A stretch of DNA of 64,000 nt from Patella vulgata (lineage: Eukaryota; Mollusca; Gastropoda; Patellidae), in the NCBI RefSeq assembly GCF_932274485.2, contig NC_065881.2:10946613-11010612 (forward strand). Reading direction: 5' to 3'. The notes below the pieces were generated by a model. It was not told the origin of the DNA. It saw only the letters and a program-made list of their open reading frames with translations, and ran no database searches. Positions 31,621 through 43,299 of this stretch are shown piece after piece. The number at the start of each line of letters is the position of its first letter. Within the stretch, counting starts at the first letter, position 1. Made by a program: the position numbers and the translations under genes.

Positions 31621-32281
31621 CAGTGGCGGCGCCAGCCGTCGGTGATTGGAGGGGCAAAGCTGGGGCAAAGTCCAAGGTTAAGGGGGCAAAGGCACGAGCT
31701 TCAACTAGAGGTAGGGGGCCTCCCCCACCAGAAAATTTTGAAAAACAGGTTGCCGGAAATGCAGCCTGGCAGTATTTCAGGCACAGAACGACGAGGTAAA
31801 GTGTCAAACGAACGGACTTGCGAATCACGACGAAGCCCACTCATGAGCGTCAAAGTAGGGAGTCCTCCCCCAGAAAATTTTGAAAAATAGACTGCCGGAA
31901 ATGCTGTCTTAGAGTATTCTGTCAGGCACCGATCGTCGAGATAAATAGATCTGACCAGATACCGTCCGTCGCCTGATCACTAGTTTATCCGACTAGAGAA
32001 CAAAATGTCAAACGAACGGACCTCAACGAATTCCCCTTGTGAGCGCCAAAGTAGCGACTCCATTGGGGGCCTCGCCAAGAAAATTTTGAAAAATAGACTG
32101 TCGGAAATGCTCTACAACATGAAAGTTTATAACTGAGTGTGGATGTGGGATTTATTCACCGTAGAAGGTATTGATTACCGAAACGTATCACAAATCCTTT
32201 TTTTTTATTTTCTAAAATTATTGGGGGGGCAAACAGAGGGCAGACCAGATTAATGCCCCCCCCCCCCTTGCGCTGCCACTG
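31621..32281. mobile_element. hAT-like TIR element with CAGTGGCG termini
   Basis: Begins CAGTGGCGGCGCCAG and ends TTGCGCTGCCACTG. Three internal repeats carry CCAGAAAATTTTGAAAAACA, then GCCGGAAATGC. No clear target duplication and no transposase. Confidence 0.65.
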
Positions 32282-32579
32282 ATAACCAGAGACAAAACCA
32301 GTAGAGGATTACAAATATAACCAGAGACAAAACCAGACGATCATTTGGCTAATAAAGTATGTAGCAGAGGAGAGTATGCGTCACAAGTTGGAGGGGGGGG
32401 GGTCCACATCTAGCCACCGACGCATGTTACTGCATATCACTACATATTTGATTTGGTTGCCGAACTGCATAGTGCTACAACTGCCAGTCGTCTGTAAGAG
32501 GCGGGGGAGCGGAGCTAACCGTGTATACTTAGACTTAAATCAGTTTATATAGACAAATTATCAATATCATATCAAATAT

Positions 32580-32970
32580 CAGGGGTGGGTCCTCCACCCC
32601 CACCCCTCGTTCAGCTACATAAAAAAATTGTAAAACAACACTTTTATGAGAAAAGTGTCACGGTCGTGTGCTTTATCCTTTATCATCAGATAGTAGGGAT
32701 GGGATGGCCAATCAAAGCGCGAGATAATGATATAGACATTTGTGATATCACAATTAATGCTTTGCATCAATGAAATTGAATCACAATGTGATCCTATTAA
32801 TTCATATTTTTTTTTTACGTCCAACGGGCTGTTGGGTTTCTCTCTTTAAAAAGCTCAGTGTGTATGTATGCCTACGTAATTTGGAGACGATGATGGGATC
32901 ATGCGTCAAATTCCCTTAACAGGAACCTGGCAAACCCACTCCTGCAAAACTTTCTGGATCCGCGTCTGAA
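32580..32970. mobile_element. Family H (hAT-like) element, uninterrupted but eroded ends
   Basis: Matches 15868-16654 in TTTTATGAGAAAAGTGTCAC, GCTTTGCATCAATGAAATTG, AAAAAGCTCAGTGTG and AACAGGAACCTGG, ending CTGGATCCGCGTCTG. It lacks the nested MITE. Confidence 0.75.
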
Positions 32971-33390
32971 TATTTCCTCCGTCTCGCTCGTAGATGCAAG
33001 TGCCCTTTCCACCCTTTTCCACACAGAAATCTAAGACGAGGTTAGTTGTAGGGACAAACGTACAAAATAATAGAAATTCTTATAGTGCGCTAAACTCCAG
33101 AACAAATTGTCTGCTCAAAGCCCTAACAAAATAGGTTTATCTGTAAGAAATTTCAAACTGGTAGGCCTCGTAAGACAGAGGGCATGAGCAGGCTTTCACA
33201 ATACCTCTGAAAAATCGGAGACTAAAGGGGAATAACTCCTAGTTGTGTGCAGGATTCAGACAGGCAACTATTTTGCCATTGACTTCAAAACGAAAATCGT
33301 GCCATTTCGTGGCCTGTACTATAAACTTTTTATTAAACAGTGATCTTAATATTTATAGCATAAAGTGGCCAACATCTCAAAATTATCTGC
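32971..33390. other. Intergenic sequence without recognised feature
   Basis: No gene or repeat recognised. Confidence 0.4.
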
Positions 33391-33394
33391 TAAA

Positions 33395-33800
33395 AAATCA
33401 ATTTGTTGGTGTGTCCACAAGTTGATGTGGTGATGAAGAGCAACAACCCATGAAGTCATTATCTGAACTAATTAAAATAAATCAATTTGTTGGTGAGTTC
33501 ACAGGTTGATGTGGTGAAGGTGGGCAACAATCCATGAAGTCATTATCTGAAATAATTAAAATTTGAGATGATTCTATTTGTTCCTGATGTCAACATACCA
33601 GTAAGTAGATGATAACTGTTATTGAAAATCCTTGATAATTAATAGGCTTTTTCATCAAGTCAATCAGATAATACTAATCTGTAGAGCATCCACAAAATCT
33701 TGTAAGTGATCAAGGGCCACAACTCTAAAAGTAATTATTAGACAGAGGTTTCGTCATCTCATGAAGATCAAGATTGACGGACAGACTGGGTGATGACAAT
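33395..33800. repeat. Tandem core repeat remnant
   Basis: AATCAATTTGTTGGTG...CATGAAGTCATTATCTGAA occurs twice about 80 bp apart; further decayed units follow. Probably the core of a tandem-core element. Confidence 0.5.
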
Positions 33801-34094
33801 ATACGACCACATTTAAATAAAAATCAATTTACTGGAACAATTAGTTTGTAATTGATTCAAAGAAATCTGGCCCTAAAACCTTGCTATTTTTTAAAGAACT
33901 TGTTCTCAGTGCTGGATCAACAATGGGGCTGCATGTAAAGTTAAAATGATTGATGAATCACAACCAACAACCTTCAGTCAGTTAAATTGTCATGCTTCTG
34001 TACTTCTGGACATGAGTATTTCTTCCATATACCATCCCTGACATGATTTTTTCATTCATCAGCAAGGGACTGATTGCATCCATCCATGCAGAAT
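33801..34094. other. Intergenic sequence without recognised feature
   Basis: Nothing recognised. Confidence 0.4.
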
Positions 34095-34370
34095 GAGAGA
34101 GAGAGAGTGGGGGTTTAACATCAAAACACAAACTAGGTCATTTTGGGACTAACATGGTTCAATTTTATTTCAATAATTCGCTTGCACATTGGGGTCTTTA
34201 GCAGTGGGCGGAAACTGCAGGACCTGGAGAAAACCCATGAGGTTGGACAGGCGACGCTACTCCTTGTCACATACAATCAGGGAATCAAAACCACGCCAGT
34301 TGACTCAATGACAGACTTTATGATTCAACGCACATGCGCTAACAATTCGGCCATCCACTCCCCAAATGCA
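34095..34370 (-). repeat. SINE family B, near full length
   Basis: (GA)n, AACACAAACTAGGTCATTTT, core GAGAAAACCCATGAGGTTGG, head ending TCGGCCATCCACTCCCC. Confidence 0.85.
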
Positions 34371-34679
34371 GAATGTGATGGGGCTCCCATCAAGTTAATC
34401 CGACCCTGCTTGTGCTGAAATAATAAAGTTAACATACAATTTCAACACATATTCAGTTTGAAAATTTGTTTGTTTTCCATACATTTGTATTTATATTACT
34501 CCAGCCAATATCAATCCACTCTAATTATATAAAAACACAGAAAACCTGATCACATATTCCAGGAAATCATAAATCATCTATATTCATGGTCTCTTCAAAA
34601 CATTGCCCAATATACTAGTATCTGTTTTCCATCAGTATATGTGTGTTCGAGTTTATTATTCTAACCAGTTACTAAAATG

Positions 34680-35040
34680 TCTCTGAAAGATCATCTTTTC
34701 TAATATTGCATATTTACATTTTAAATCTACATCATCATCAATACTTTCCACAGTGAAAGATCATCTTTTTTAATATTGCCTATTTACATTTTAAATACTT
34801 TCCACAGACTACCGACTTGTTGTGTTTCTAGAACAACTTTAACTATAAAATGAAGTATATCAGTACTAAACAACAGTTTATAAATTTTACGTGAGCGGGA
34901 AAGGCAACACTCCCGTTAACACTACCAGATTCCTGTGTTTCTAGAACAACGTCAAATAATGAAGTATTCATGTATCAGTACAAAACCACAGTTTATAAAT
35001 TTTACGTGAGGGGGAACGGCAACACTCCCTTAAATAAATG
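34680..35040. repeat. Two tandem duplications downstream of SMIM8
   Basis: GAAAGATCATCTTTTCTAAT to TTTAAAT...CTTTCCACAG occurs twice (34684, 34755); GTGTTTCTAGAACAAC to AAATTTTACGTGAG occurs twice (34822, 34936). They lie where the SMIM8 3' UTR would be. Confidence 0.7.
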
Positions 35041-35081
35041 TAGCAGAGTCTGGACAGTTTATAAAGTTGTTGAATGAGTTA

Positions 35082-35240
35082 TTAGTCCCATCTTGAAGTT
35101 TTGGCTCGAGCTGTTATGGAACCATCTAAATTAATTGTGTTATAATGGTTGCTCTTCTTGTCATCTGTGACGTTCATATAGATCATGTATCCAACACATC
35201 CTAGGAATGCAGTTAGCCCTACTGTCATCACAAATTTATT
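35082..35240 (-). CDS. SMIM8: SMIM8, exon 2
   Basis: Encodes NKFVMTVGLTAFLGCVGYMI then YMNVTDDKKSNHYN and the terminal KTSRWD. One membrane segment (FVMTVGLTAFLGCVGYMIY). The C-terminus parallels the KTSKWD end of vertebrate SMIM8, recalled from memory. The acceptor is ATTTTTTAG; phase 0 continues AKP of exon 1. With exon 1 the protein has 97 residues, the same length as I recall for human SMIM8. Its biochemical function is not established. Confidence 0.92.
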   Translation of the reverse strand, partial: NKFVMTVGLTAFLGCVGYMIYMNVTDDKKSNHYNTINLDGSITARAKTSRWD

Positions 35241-35373
35241 CTAAAAAATAAAATTGGTAAAAGAAAACCATAAATTATACACATTCAGAAAAATATTGTT
35301 ATAACTGGTAAAAGAAAATCATAAAACAAAATACGAATGAAAAATATATTTAATTAACAAGTACCAGCGTACA

Positions 35374-35818
35374 AAGGACCAGGAACCGAGTATAACGTTA
35401 TCACAGCCATCTTGGAATTCTGACGTCACATCAAAAGGGTAAAGTCTAAAAATTAGAGCCAACTGCAGATTTCTTCATGGTCGCGAGATGTAAATAGGGC
35501 TTGGGCATGTGATTGTTGACGAGATTGTGAGTTAGGGTAAGGTTAAGATCTAGGGTTAGCCCTTTTTACATCTTGTGACCTTTGACCAGCATACTACAGA
35601 CCAGGAACTGAGTATGATGTCATCACAGCCATCTTGGAATTCTGACAGCATATCAAAAGGGAAAAGTCTAAAAATTAGAGCCAACTGCAGATTTCGTCAA
35701 AGTCGCGAGATGGAAACTGAGTTAGGGAACGTGATTTTGAGTTAGGGGTAAGGGTTAGGTCTTGGCTTAGCCCTGTTTACAATCTCGCGATCTTTGACCA
35801 AATCTGCAGTTGGCCTTA
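35374..35818 (-). mobile_element. Family M-related foldback repeat, two tandem units in the SMIM8 intron
   Basis: GGAACTGAGTATGATGTCAT with GCCATCTTGGAATTCTGAC occurs twice, 217 bp apart. Each is followed by CCAACTGCAGATTTC, CGCGAGATG and GTTAGGGTAAGG-like words (reverse of the CCCTAA-like core). Confidence 0.7.
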
Positions 35819-36177
35819 AAGGCTCAATACCACGCTTGATGTAACTGAATAATATGTCCCAATCTTTATTCTGGTCAACAAATTGTACTATTTTAGAATA
35901 TTTCAATTAATTGATGATACAAATTTTATCTTAACACACCTTATTTAAAAATTTTGAAAAATTCAACATAATGGTTTGAAACGTCTAACGTAAACCTTTT
36001 CAAATGAAACTTTGATTTAAAAATATTTTCGAACCCTCTGGACCAATAAAATAGGATGTAATGGATAATTTACACAACAGGTAGGACACTTAAACATTAG
36101 TACTTAGATGATCATGATAGAGATATTATTTATTTTCTGGAGCTTTCAAGCCAGCAAGAGTGTTATTGTCCCTTTAA
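35816..36177 (-). mobile_element. TTTAA-target MITE (family C) in the SMIM8 intron
   Basis: TTAAAGGCTCAATACCACGC to AGTGTTATTGTCCCTTTAA; matches 18623 along its length in reverse orientation. Confidence 0.85.
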
Positions 36178-36348
36178 GTTTTAGGCCTTACCATATCAAA
36201 AGTCATGTTCAAGGAACAAACCTTTTTTTTATTGCTGAGGGCTAAATGTATTATGAATTTATTCAAGCTTCGTAACCAGTAATGATGTAAAGGTTACGGC
36301 CGTAGGCCTACATCACTACATGACATAGGCATAGCCCACAGTACGTAC

Positions 36349-36483
36349 CGGTTTGGCATATAATTCGAAGTTAACTGCTCTAAAAACGCTTGTTGATTTG
36401 GCTTTTCCAAAGCCCGAATCTCTAATTTCAAATAAACCGAGCTTCCTTGGCTTTGTCTCATCTTTAGAAGTTTTATCACTCAT
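36349..36483 (-). CDS. SMIM8: SMIM8, exon 1
   Basis: Starts at the ATG ending 36483 and encodes MSDKTSKDETKPRKLGLFEI through STSVFRAVNFELYAKP. The FRAVN.EL..KP stretch matches the conserved N-terminal motif of SMIM8 (TTLFRAVNPELFIKP, from memory). The donor is AAACCG|GTACGT. A long shadow frame on the same strand overlaps it in another phase and is not used. Confidence 0.92.
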
Positions 36484-37015
36484 TTTAAATAATTCCTCTT
36501 TAACATGGTTTCCAATCCCTTATTTTAGCGGCCATGACAGAGGGACCACTTATTGTAGGAAATACAACTTCGCTCAAAATCATTTATTCTTGACTTGGTA
36601 TAGGTTATTGTGCAACAAATGTCTTTTGTGATTCAACATTTCACACATTTACCAATGCAACCAGAAACTAAAATTGTTTTCTTTTATAAATTTTAATTTT
36701 TATGAAAAAATATATTTCATTAAATAAATGCGCCTAAGGGATCAAGTTTATTAGTATTTTGGACAGAGTTATAGAGTGGAACGCTTTGGTTCTTTTTGCA
36801 TTTTCAAAAATAGACGTGTTTTATATTGGTTTAAAATCAGCTATGATTCTTGGGAATATTATTATTCTAGGAAACAATACTTTCTGAAATAACAGATAAA
36901 TTGTTTATTTAGTTGGTATTTCGTTTCTTGGTAGGGAAATTCCATAATATTTGCTATGATTTCCCGAATGGCGGCCAGTTTGATTCATCTTCATTAATGC
37001 CTTTAGTGCTCAATA
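36484..37015. promoter_or_regulatory. Shared upstream region of SMIM8 and the divergent gene
   Basis: 532 bp separate the two start codons, which point away from each other. The segment is free of recognised transposons, unlike nearly all flanking DNA, which fits a bidirectional promoter. No TATA box stands out. Confidence 0.5.
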
Positions 37016-37086
37016 ATGTCTTCAAAAACGAAAAGAGCATTGTACAAACCAGTTCAAAAACAAGCTGTTACACCAAAGAGAACAAG
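37016..37086 (+). CDS. Unknown basic protein, exon 1
   Basis: ATG opens MSSKTKRALYKPVQKQAVTP then KRT and two bases, followed by AACAAG|GTAACT. It leaves in phase 2. The next exon I can support on this strand, at 59414, enters in phase 2, giving KRTRKPLAQGRL. The N-terminus is strongly basic. The join across 22 kb is inferred from phase and the absence of other exons; intermediate exons could have been missed. Confidence 0.6.
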
Positions 37087-37248
37087 GTAACTCCTGAAAA
37101 CATTTACATTCTCAGATTGATCTTTGATTTTCAAAGCCATACCAGTAACCAAGGGGATGACATACAAGTATTAGAATAAGAATGCTAAAAAAAGATTTGC
37201 ATAAATTATAAAATCCATTACTGAATACTAATAGGTAGCACAACATTT

Positions 37249-37669
37249 GGACACAGATCACTAAAGATTTCCCCATTGACTCCAATGTTAATTCTCGTAT
37301 CTTAGACCGGCTCTAACTTTTTCCCAAATTTTCGTTGGGTAGAACGCTTTCTACCACAGATGGAGCAACATGTGGCAACCACTTGCCCAAAAGCACGTAT
37401 GAGGTTCTTCATGAAAAACTTGAGATACACAAGCTGGAAGTAGAGACAAGTAAACATGCAATTTCAGGCCCTACATTTCAACGTAACCAACCTCTCAACT
37501 CTTAAATTGTATCCTTCCGCATCAAAATTATGACTATTCACCAAACCCTTTTCCTCAATTCTACACCAAAAAGTCAAGGGGGAAAAAGGAAAAGGAAGAG
37601 GAAGACTAAAAATAGCTTTGGCCCTTGTTTCGTGGGTGACGGCGTAGGAATATTTGGTGATCTGTGTCC
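37249..37669. mobile_element. TIR element with GGACACAGATCAC ends, 421 bp
   Basis: Begins GGACACAGATCACTAAAG and ends TTTGGTGATCTGTGTCC. Near-identical to 40645-41104 apart from several short gaps. Confidence 0.75.
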
Positions 37670-39130
37670 TATATAGGGGTGAAACTTCAGGGATCACCAA
37701 AAGGCCTTTTTTATTTCCTTCCCATGTGTTCTGGCAACATGCCGGTGAAAGAAAATCAAAATCAAAGAATAACTGTAAAAATGATGGCCCTTTAAGTACA
37801 CATGCTGCTTTATGTACACTGGTGCATCTCAGGTCCATAGGCCTTTTGTGCTAAAATTTAAAAATCTTTCTTATTAAAGGCAGTATCTGAGTTCTGTGAA
37901 AAAATTAGACAAGTAACAAAGAAACTACATAGAAAACACTCATAATTTGGAATTTTTTTCAAAAATATAATTTTTTACTGCCATGTGATGAAAAATGTAC
38001 AAAATTTACATGTAGCATCTCTCAAAATACCAATAATTTTCCACTTTTTTAAATATCCAGACGGACAAGAAATATATTTTTAGAATCTGTGGACAATATG
38101 CAAACAGAAAAAATGCAAACCAGTTGCAATGATTGTAATATTAGAGATCTATACTGAAACATGTATGTCTACCCCCTGAACATGCCACTGATTGAATTAA
38201 TCTAATCTATGGTTGCAGAACTTACATTACCAAAGGAATCTGTCTAACAGCTATGTTTTACCATCCCTGGCTAACATATATGCACATATAAACTAAAATA
38301 GGTGCAATAAATATGAATTATGGTTAAAAATAGGCCTTGATGAATGAAAAAAATGCCATATTTGGTCTATGATCACCCCTCTCTAACAGAAGGGTCACAG
38401 AATACACAATTTTAAAAATTTGGGAATATTTCAATGTTTCCAACATCTCAAACCTCAGAGGCATGTTACAAATTTGTATTGCAATCCTTGTGCTGAAGCA
38501 AGATGTCTGGAACTTTACATTAATTTCCTGAAAAAATGAAGTCAAAAAAGTAGTCATGACAGACTTGACAACATAAAAAGAGGCCTGAAAAGGAGAAAAA
38601 TTAACATTTTATTGTTTTATAGGCAACATAAATGCAGCAAACACCACAAATGCTGGATTTTGATAAGGAAATATTGAACATTAAACTGACATTTACACAT
38701 CTACACCATTTTACATCTGGGTCTGGTCTCATTGGCCTGAAATGCCTCAGGGTTCTACGTTTGACTCTGAACAAATAAGGGTTAGAAATCCTTGAAATGC
38801 ACAAAAAAAATATTTTTGGGTGAAAAATAACATTCTTAGCTGTAATTCAACCACAAATTCCAATTAAGATCATTTACATGTCAACACAGGTGCATTTAAA
38901 TCCCTCAAAACACATTAATAGAAAAGGGTGGGGCATTTATTGCCTCTCTAAACAGAATGATGGAGTAAAAAATGTCTAGAAAGGCTGGGATATTGCTTCC
39001 TACATGAAGGAAATGCAGGAATTTAATGTTTCAAAGAAGAAAAAAATGCTTATTCTGGGTAAAATAGTGGCAAAATTGAGCCAACCCCTGTTTTGAACAT
39101 TTTGTACAAACCCATCTGCTGTACATTATT
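37670..39130. other. Intron of the plus-strand gene, no recognised feature
   Basis: AT-rich, A-run-rich sequence with many short minus-strand frames but no protein similarity recognised; may contain old unclassified repeats. Confidence 0.4.
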
Positions 39131-39178
39131 GTCCCCCGCCTTTCGAAGAAAGCAGGGGACTATTAAAATGGGTTCGTC

Positions 39179-39213
<35 letters not shown>

Positions 39214-40114
39214 CTGTCCTTCTGTCTGTCCGTCTGTCTGTCCGTCACACTTTTTGGGACACAATAACTCTCTTCCTAATTGAGCTAGAATGTTCAAACT
39301 TGGTGTATGTGTTTATTAGGTCAATGCCTTGATGGAGTTCGAAGATGAGCATTTTCCGCTTAGGGTGAGATAAGCAATTTGATTGGTTGATGCTTTGGGA
39401 CACGATAACTCTCTTCCTAATTGGGCTAGAATGTTCAAACTTGGTGTATGTGTTGATTAGGTCAATGCCTTGATGGAGTTCGAAGATGAGCATTTTCCGC
39501 TTAGGGTAAGCAGAGATAAGCAATTTGATTGGTTGATGCTTTGGGACACGATAACTTTTAATTGAGCTAGAATGTTCAAACTTGGTGTATGTGTTTATTA
39601 GGTCAATGCCTTGATGGAGTTCGAAGATGAGCATTTTCCGCTTAGGGTAAGCAGAGATAAGCAATTTGATTGGTTGATACTTTGGGGCACGATAACTCTC
39701 TTCCTAATTGAGCTAGAATGTTCAAACTTGGTGTATGTGTTGATTAGGTCAATGCCTTGATGGAGTTCGAAGATGAGCATTTTCCGCTTAGGGTAAGCAG
39801 AGATAAGCAATTTGATTGGTTGATGCTTTGGGACACGATAACTTTAGTTCTAATTAAGTGAGATTGATGAAACTTGGTGTATAGTTTCATTACAGTAATA
39901 CCTTGACTAAGTTTGATAATGAGCATTTTCTGCTCAGGGTAAGCAGAGCGATACGCAATTTGATTGGTCGAGACTTTGGAAAACAATAACTCTCCTACTT
40001 TGATTGTTAGACTATAAGTAAAGATATACTGTTTGATTGTTCAATACTTTGTAAAAGATAATTTGTGATAAATTTATATGTGTCCTCTAATTATTTTCCT
40101 ATTTCGGCGGGGGA
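39131..40114 (+). mobile_element. Pearl-like tandem-core element with (GTCT)n
   Basis: Ends GTCCCCCGCC and GGCGGGGGAC. After the left end comes a GTCT/GTCC microsatellite (39176-39245), then about five core units of 140-155 bp with GGGACACGATAACTCTCTTC, TTCAAACTTGGTGTATGTG and GAAGATGAGCATTTTCCGCT. The order (short end, tetranucleotide repeat, tandem core, short end) is that of the bivalve pearl elements, thought to be Helentron relatives. Confidence 0.7.
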
Positions 40115-40644
40115 CATCAGCCTCACTGTTGGCTTGTTAACTCAGTGTTACCAATTTTCAATTTTCTGTAGGAAAGCTGGAGCTATTTCTAAACCTGACA
40201 AACATGTAGATCCCATCTAAGTTACATTAGCAAAGAAAATATGGGCATTTTTAGACATTTTGACTCATTTTAGTAGTCATGAAAATATTAATTTCTATAT
40301 CCAAATGGGGGGAATCTCAAGATTTTTTGTGAATATTCCTGATTTTTAGACAAAATTTGGTGAAATTTCAATACTGTTCATTTTATCTGTGCTTTCTGAG
40401 ACTGAATAAGCCAACATTGGGCATTAGAATATTTTACTTACTGTTAAAAATTCAATAAAAATTGAAAATTGAGAAATTTGCAGTAAAATCACAATTTTTC
40501 TTCAAAACTTTGATTTTATTTTTTTTTAATTAACTTTTTTTAGTTTTTCTGTAGCCAAACTATTTTATTCATATTTTCTGAGAATTTAATCTTCATATTT
40601 TCAAAACTAAGGCATATCAGTGACAGCCTTATCACACACAGACA
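40115..40644. other. Intron sequence without recognised feature
   Basis: AT-rich; nothing recognised. Confidence 0.4.
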
Positions 40645-41104
40645 GGACACAGATCACTAAAGATTTCCCCATTGACTCCAATGTTAATTCTCGTATCTTA
40701 GACCGGCTCTAACTTTTTCCCAAATTTTCGTTGGGTAGAACGCTTTCTACCACAGATGGAGCAACATGTGGCAACCACTTGCCCAAAAGCACGTATGAGG
40801 TTCTTCATGAAAAACTTGAGATACACAAGCTGGAAGTAGAGACAAGTAAACATGCAATTTCAGGCCCTACATTTTAACGTAACCAAACTCTCAACTCTTG
40901 TATCCTTCCGCATCAAAATTATGAATATTCACCAAAACCTGGCAGAAAATGTATTTTCAAACCCTTTTCCTCAATTCTACACCAAAAAGTCAACAAAAAT
41001 CGCCATGCAAAAGGGGGAAAAAGGAAAAGGGAGAGGAAGACTAAAAATAGCTTTGGCCCTTGTTTCGTGGGTGACGGCGTAGGAATATTTGGTGATCTGT
41101 GTCC
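40645..41104. mobile_element. TIR element with GGACACAGATCAC ends, 460 bp
   Basis: Same element as 37249-37669, in the same orientation but longer by several short internal segments. It begins GGACACAGATCACTAAAG and ends GATCTGTGTCC. Confidence 0.75.
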
Positions 41105-41694
41105 ATTTCTGCCCCCATCACTTCGGACTCGACACAGGCGACCTTTTAGACTCAGTTTGACGACGATTCAGACTTACATGACAACTTTTCGGACAGGTTT
41201 TTTGACTGTAGGCCTACTTGATGGCGAGCGGCAAATTTTACCCCCATATTTTTTTGGCCTAGTACGTTGACCCGACTACTTTTGACCCCAAACCCTAACC
41301 CTAACCCTAAGTAGCCAGATCAACGTACTGCGGCATATTTTTTTTATAAAGTCGTATTTGGCTTATTATTGTAAATTGATTTGACAGTTGTATTCAACCT
41401 GTCCTTTCAACTTATTCTCATGGCTACAATGTCACCTGTCCGAGACCGAAACGCTGAGGCCATATTTTTTCTTTGAGTCCGTAATGTTGTAAGTCTGTAA
41501 TGATGCAGGACCGAAATGACATGTATGTAATCATTGAATATATCCCAATATAAAGAAAGAGTCCAGTACTGCTATACATAATACATACCAATAAGTCAAG
41601 GTTTCGGGATGCTTTAATGTCAATCCAGATCATTCCTGAATTGACAAAATTGTATTCAAGCTATAATGACATGGTAGCGGCATGATGTCATTTT
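41105..41694. other. Intron sequence with a short CCCTAA run
   Basis: CCCTAACCCTAACCCTAA near 41288 is a short interstitial telomere-like stretch, flanked by related inverted words CCAGATCAACGTACTG and CAGTACGTTGA-like text. Otherwise unrecognised. Confidence 0.45.
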
Positions 41695-42068
41695 GGTGAT
41701 GTCATCAACGTCATAATTGGTTAACCCAAAACAGCGTCTCTTTAGTCTAATTATTTTGATAATATGCCAGGTAGACGAACAATGTGAAAAAACCCCCAAA
41801 AAACGAAATATAATATTTTTGGTGAATAAAATCCTTTTGCCTTCTAGTGAACTAAATAAGGTGCCCGAAAACCCATTACCTGGTGATGTCATCAACGTCA
41901 TAATTGGTTAACCCAAAACAGCGTCTCTTTAGTCTAATTATTTTGATAATATGCCAGGTAGACGAACAATGTGAAAAAACCCCCAAAAAACGAAATATAA
42001 TATTTTTGGTGAATAAAATCCTTTTGCCTTCTAGTGAACTAAATAAGGTGCCCGAAAACCCATTACCT
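41695..42068 (+). repeat. Exact-looking 187-bp tandem duplication
   Basis: 41695-41881 and 41882-42068 appear identical base for base, beginning GGTGATGTCATCAACGTC. The lack of differences indicates a very recent event or an assembly artefact. Confidence 0.9.
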
Positions 42069-43144
42069 TTTTGCCACTCTGCATTTTACGACAGTTTTTA
42101 GGCTTTAAATTGACTAATGGATAAAACACTTAAAATCATTATAATAAACACTGTCTTTCGCCACTTTAAGAGTAGTCACCCTGCGTTATATTTCGTGCCT
42201 CATTTATTTGCTTTATCAGTATTTTGGGACCTAAATTTCTGTGAATGCAACTGATTGAGCTCAAATGCGCATTGGGTTGAATTTATTATGCAAAACCATA
42301 TAATTAAAGCTATATTTGAACTCCTTCAGTTTACTGTATTCATGGACTGAATTAGCACCACCAATATATCCACTGACACCGCGCTTTGCAAATTCTGGTG
42401 ACCGACTTTGCCTGCCGTGGCCCGAAGGAATCTAATCGGGAATTTATATTGGCTATTTCATTTCTGCCCCCCCTCCCAGAAATACCAATTCTAGATAAAC
42501 TCCCAGCTTGGATTCAGTTGGATTGGTTCACAGCAAAAACAGATGGCGACTGTCTTATTATACAGGGTACCGCATAGATTGGTGGAATCGAACCATTTTT
42601 GGACTGGTATTCGAATTAAAGATTCAACTTTCACAATATAATAATTTGCAGAGGATACATGTAGAGCAAGAATCGCACTCAGTATTTAATTGAAATAAAT
42701 GTAATGTAATATTCTTCTTAAATAAGCAGATTGCTTTAATTTGTTTCCATGGGTGAAACATCACTTGCATGGGTCCCTTGGCTTAAAATGTCAACATTAA
42801 AAACAGGCATATTCTGGCCATTGTCCGTCGCACAGACAAATGCAATTTGTATGTCCATATATGGTTGATAGATTTATCTGGCACAACATAATAAATCAAA
42901 TCATAAAATATTTTTTTAGAACTAATTTGCGGCGACTCCTTTATTTAACATTGGGGCTCTTGACTGCAGTCTGGTCAGCAGCCTGCTTAATCCGTGCCTA
43001 GTGGAAATGGCTAAAAAATCTCTCAAAATATGAGCCTCCATCGTTTTCTCCAGAAATTTGTGCCATATACTACGACAATTTCGCTAAATAATACGGCAAT
43101 TGTCGCGGGTGCCGTCGTGAATTTTGACCCCTGGAATGATCAAG
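42069..43144. other. Intron sequence without recognised feature
   Basis: No gene or repeat family recognised. Confidence 0.4.
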
Positions 43145-43290
43145 GCTTTCCCTAAAATTCAATTGCTAATATCTCGGTTCAGAGTATAGCAATTTGACTG
43201 AAATTTTCAGCATATTAGATTTATGTTATCTTTTTATTTTAACTATTATAGCGAGAACCGTCAACTGTTATCTATAGCGTCATCTCCATG
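43145..43290 (+). repeat. Family T MITE internal fragment
   Basis: CCTAAAATTCAATTGCTAAT, TCTCGGTTCAGAGTATAGCA and TTATAGCGAGAACCG match the right half of the TTAA MITEs. Confidence 0.65.
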
Positions 43291-43299
43291 TTGACACAT

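Noticed and set aside
31569-31890. Plus-strand frames rich in Pro/Gly
   Set aside because: They fall in a hAT-like element with internal repeats and G/C runs.
36294-36479. 61-codon minus-strand frame MIKLLKMRQS
   Set aside because: Out-of-frame shadow of SMIM8 exon 1.
39245-39986. Repetitive protein on the minus strand (LISAYPKRKMLIFELHQGID units)
   Set aside because: It is the translated core of a tandem-core element; the frame breaks between units and there is no promoter or splice evidence.
37249-41104. Pair of LTRs flanking a 3-kb retroelement
   Set aside because: Each repeat has its own inverted ends and there is no retroelement coding sequence or primer site between them.
41281-41310. 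Chromosome end
   Set aside because: Only about three CCCTAA units inside unique sequence; an interstitial motif.
41717-42101. Two similar short proteins starting MVNPKQRLFS
   Set aside because: They start at TTG and arise from an exact noncoding tandem duplication.
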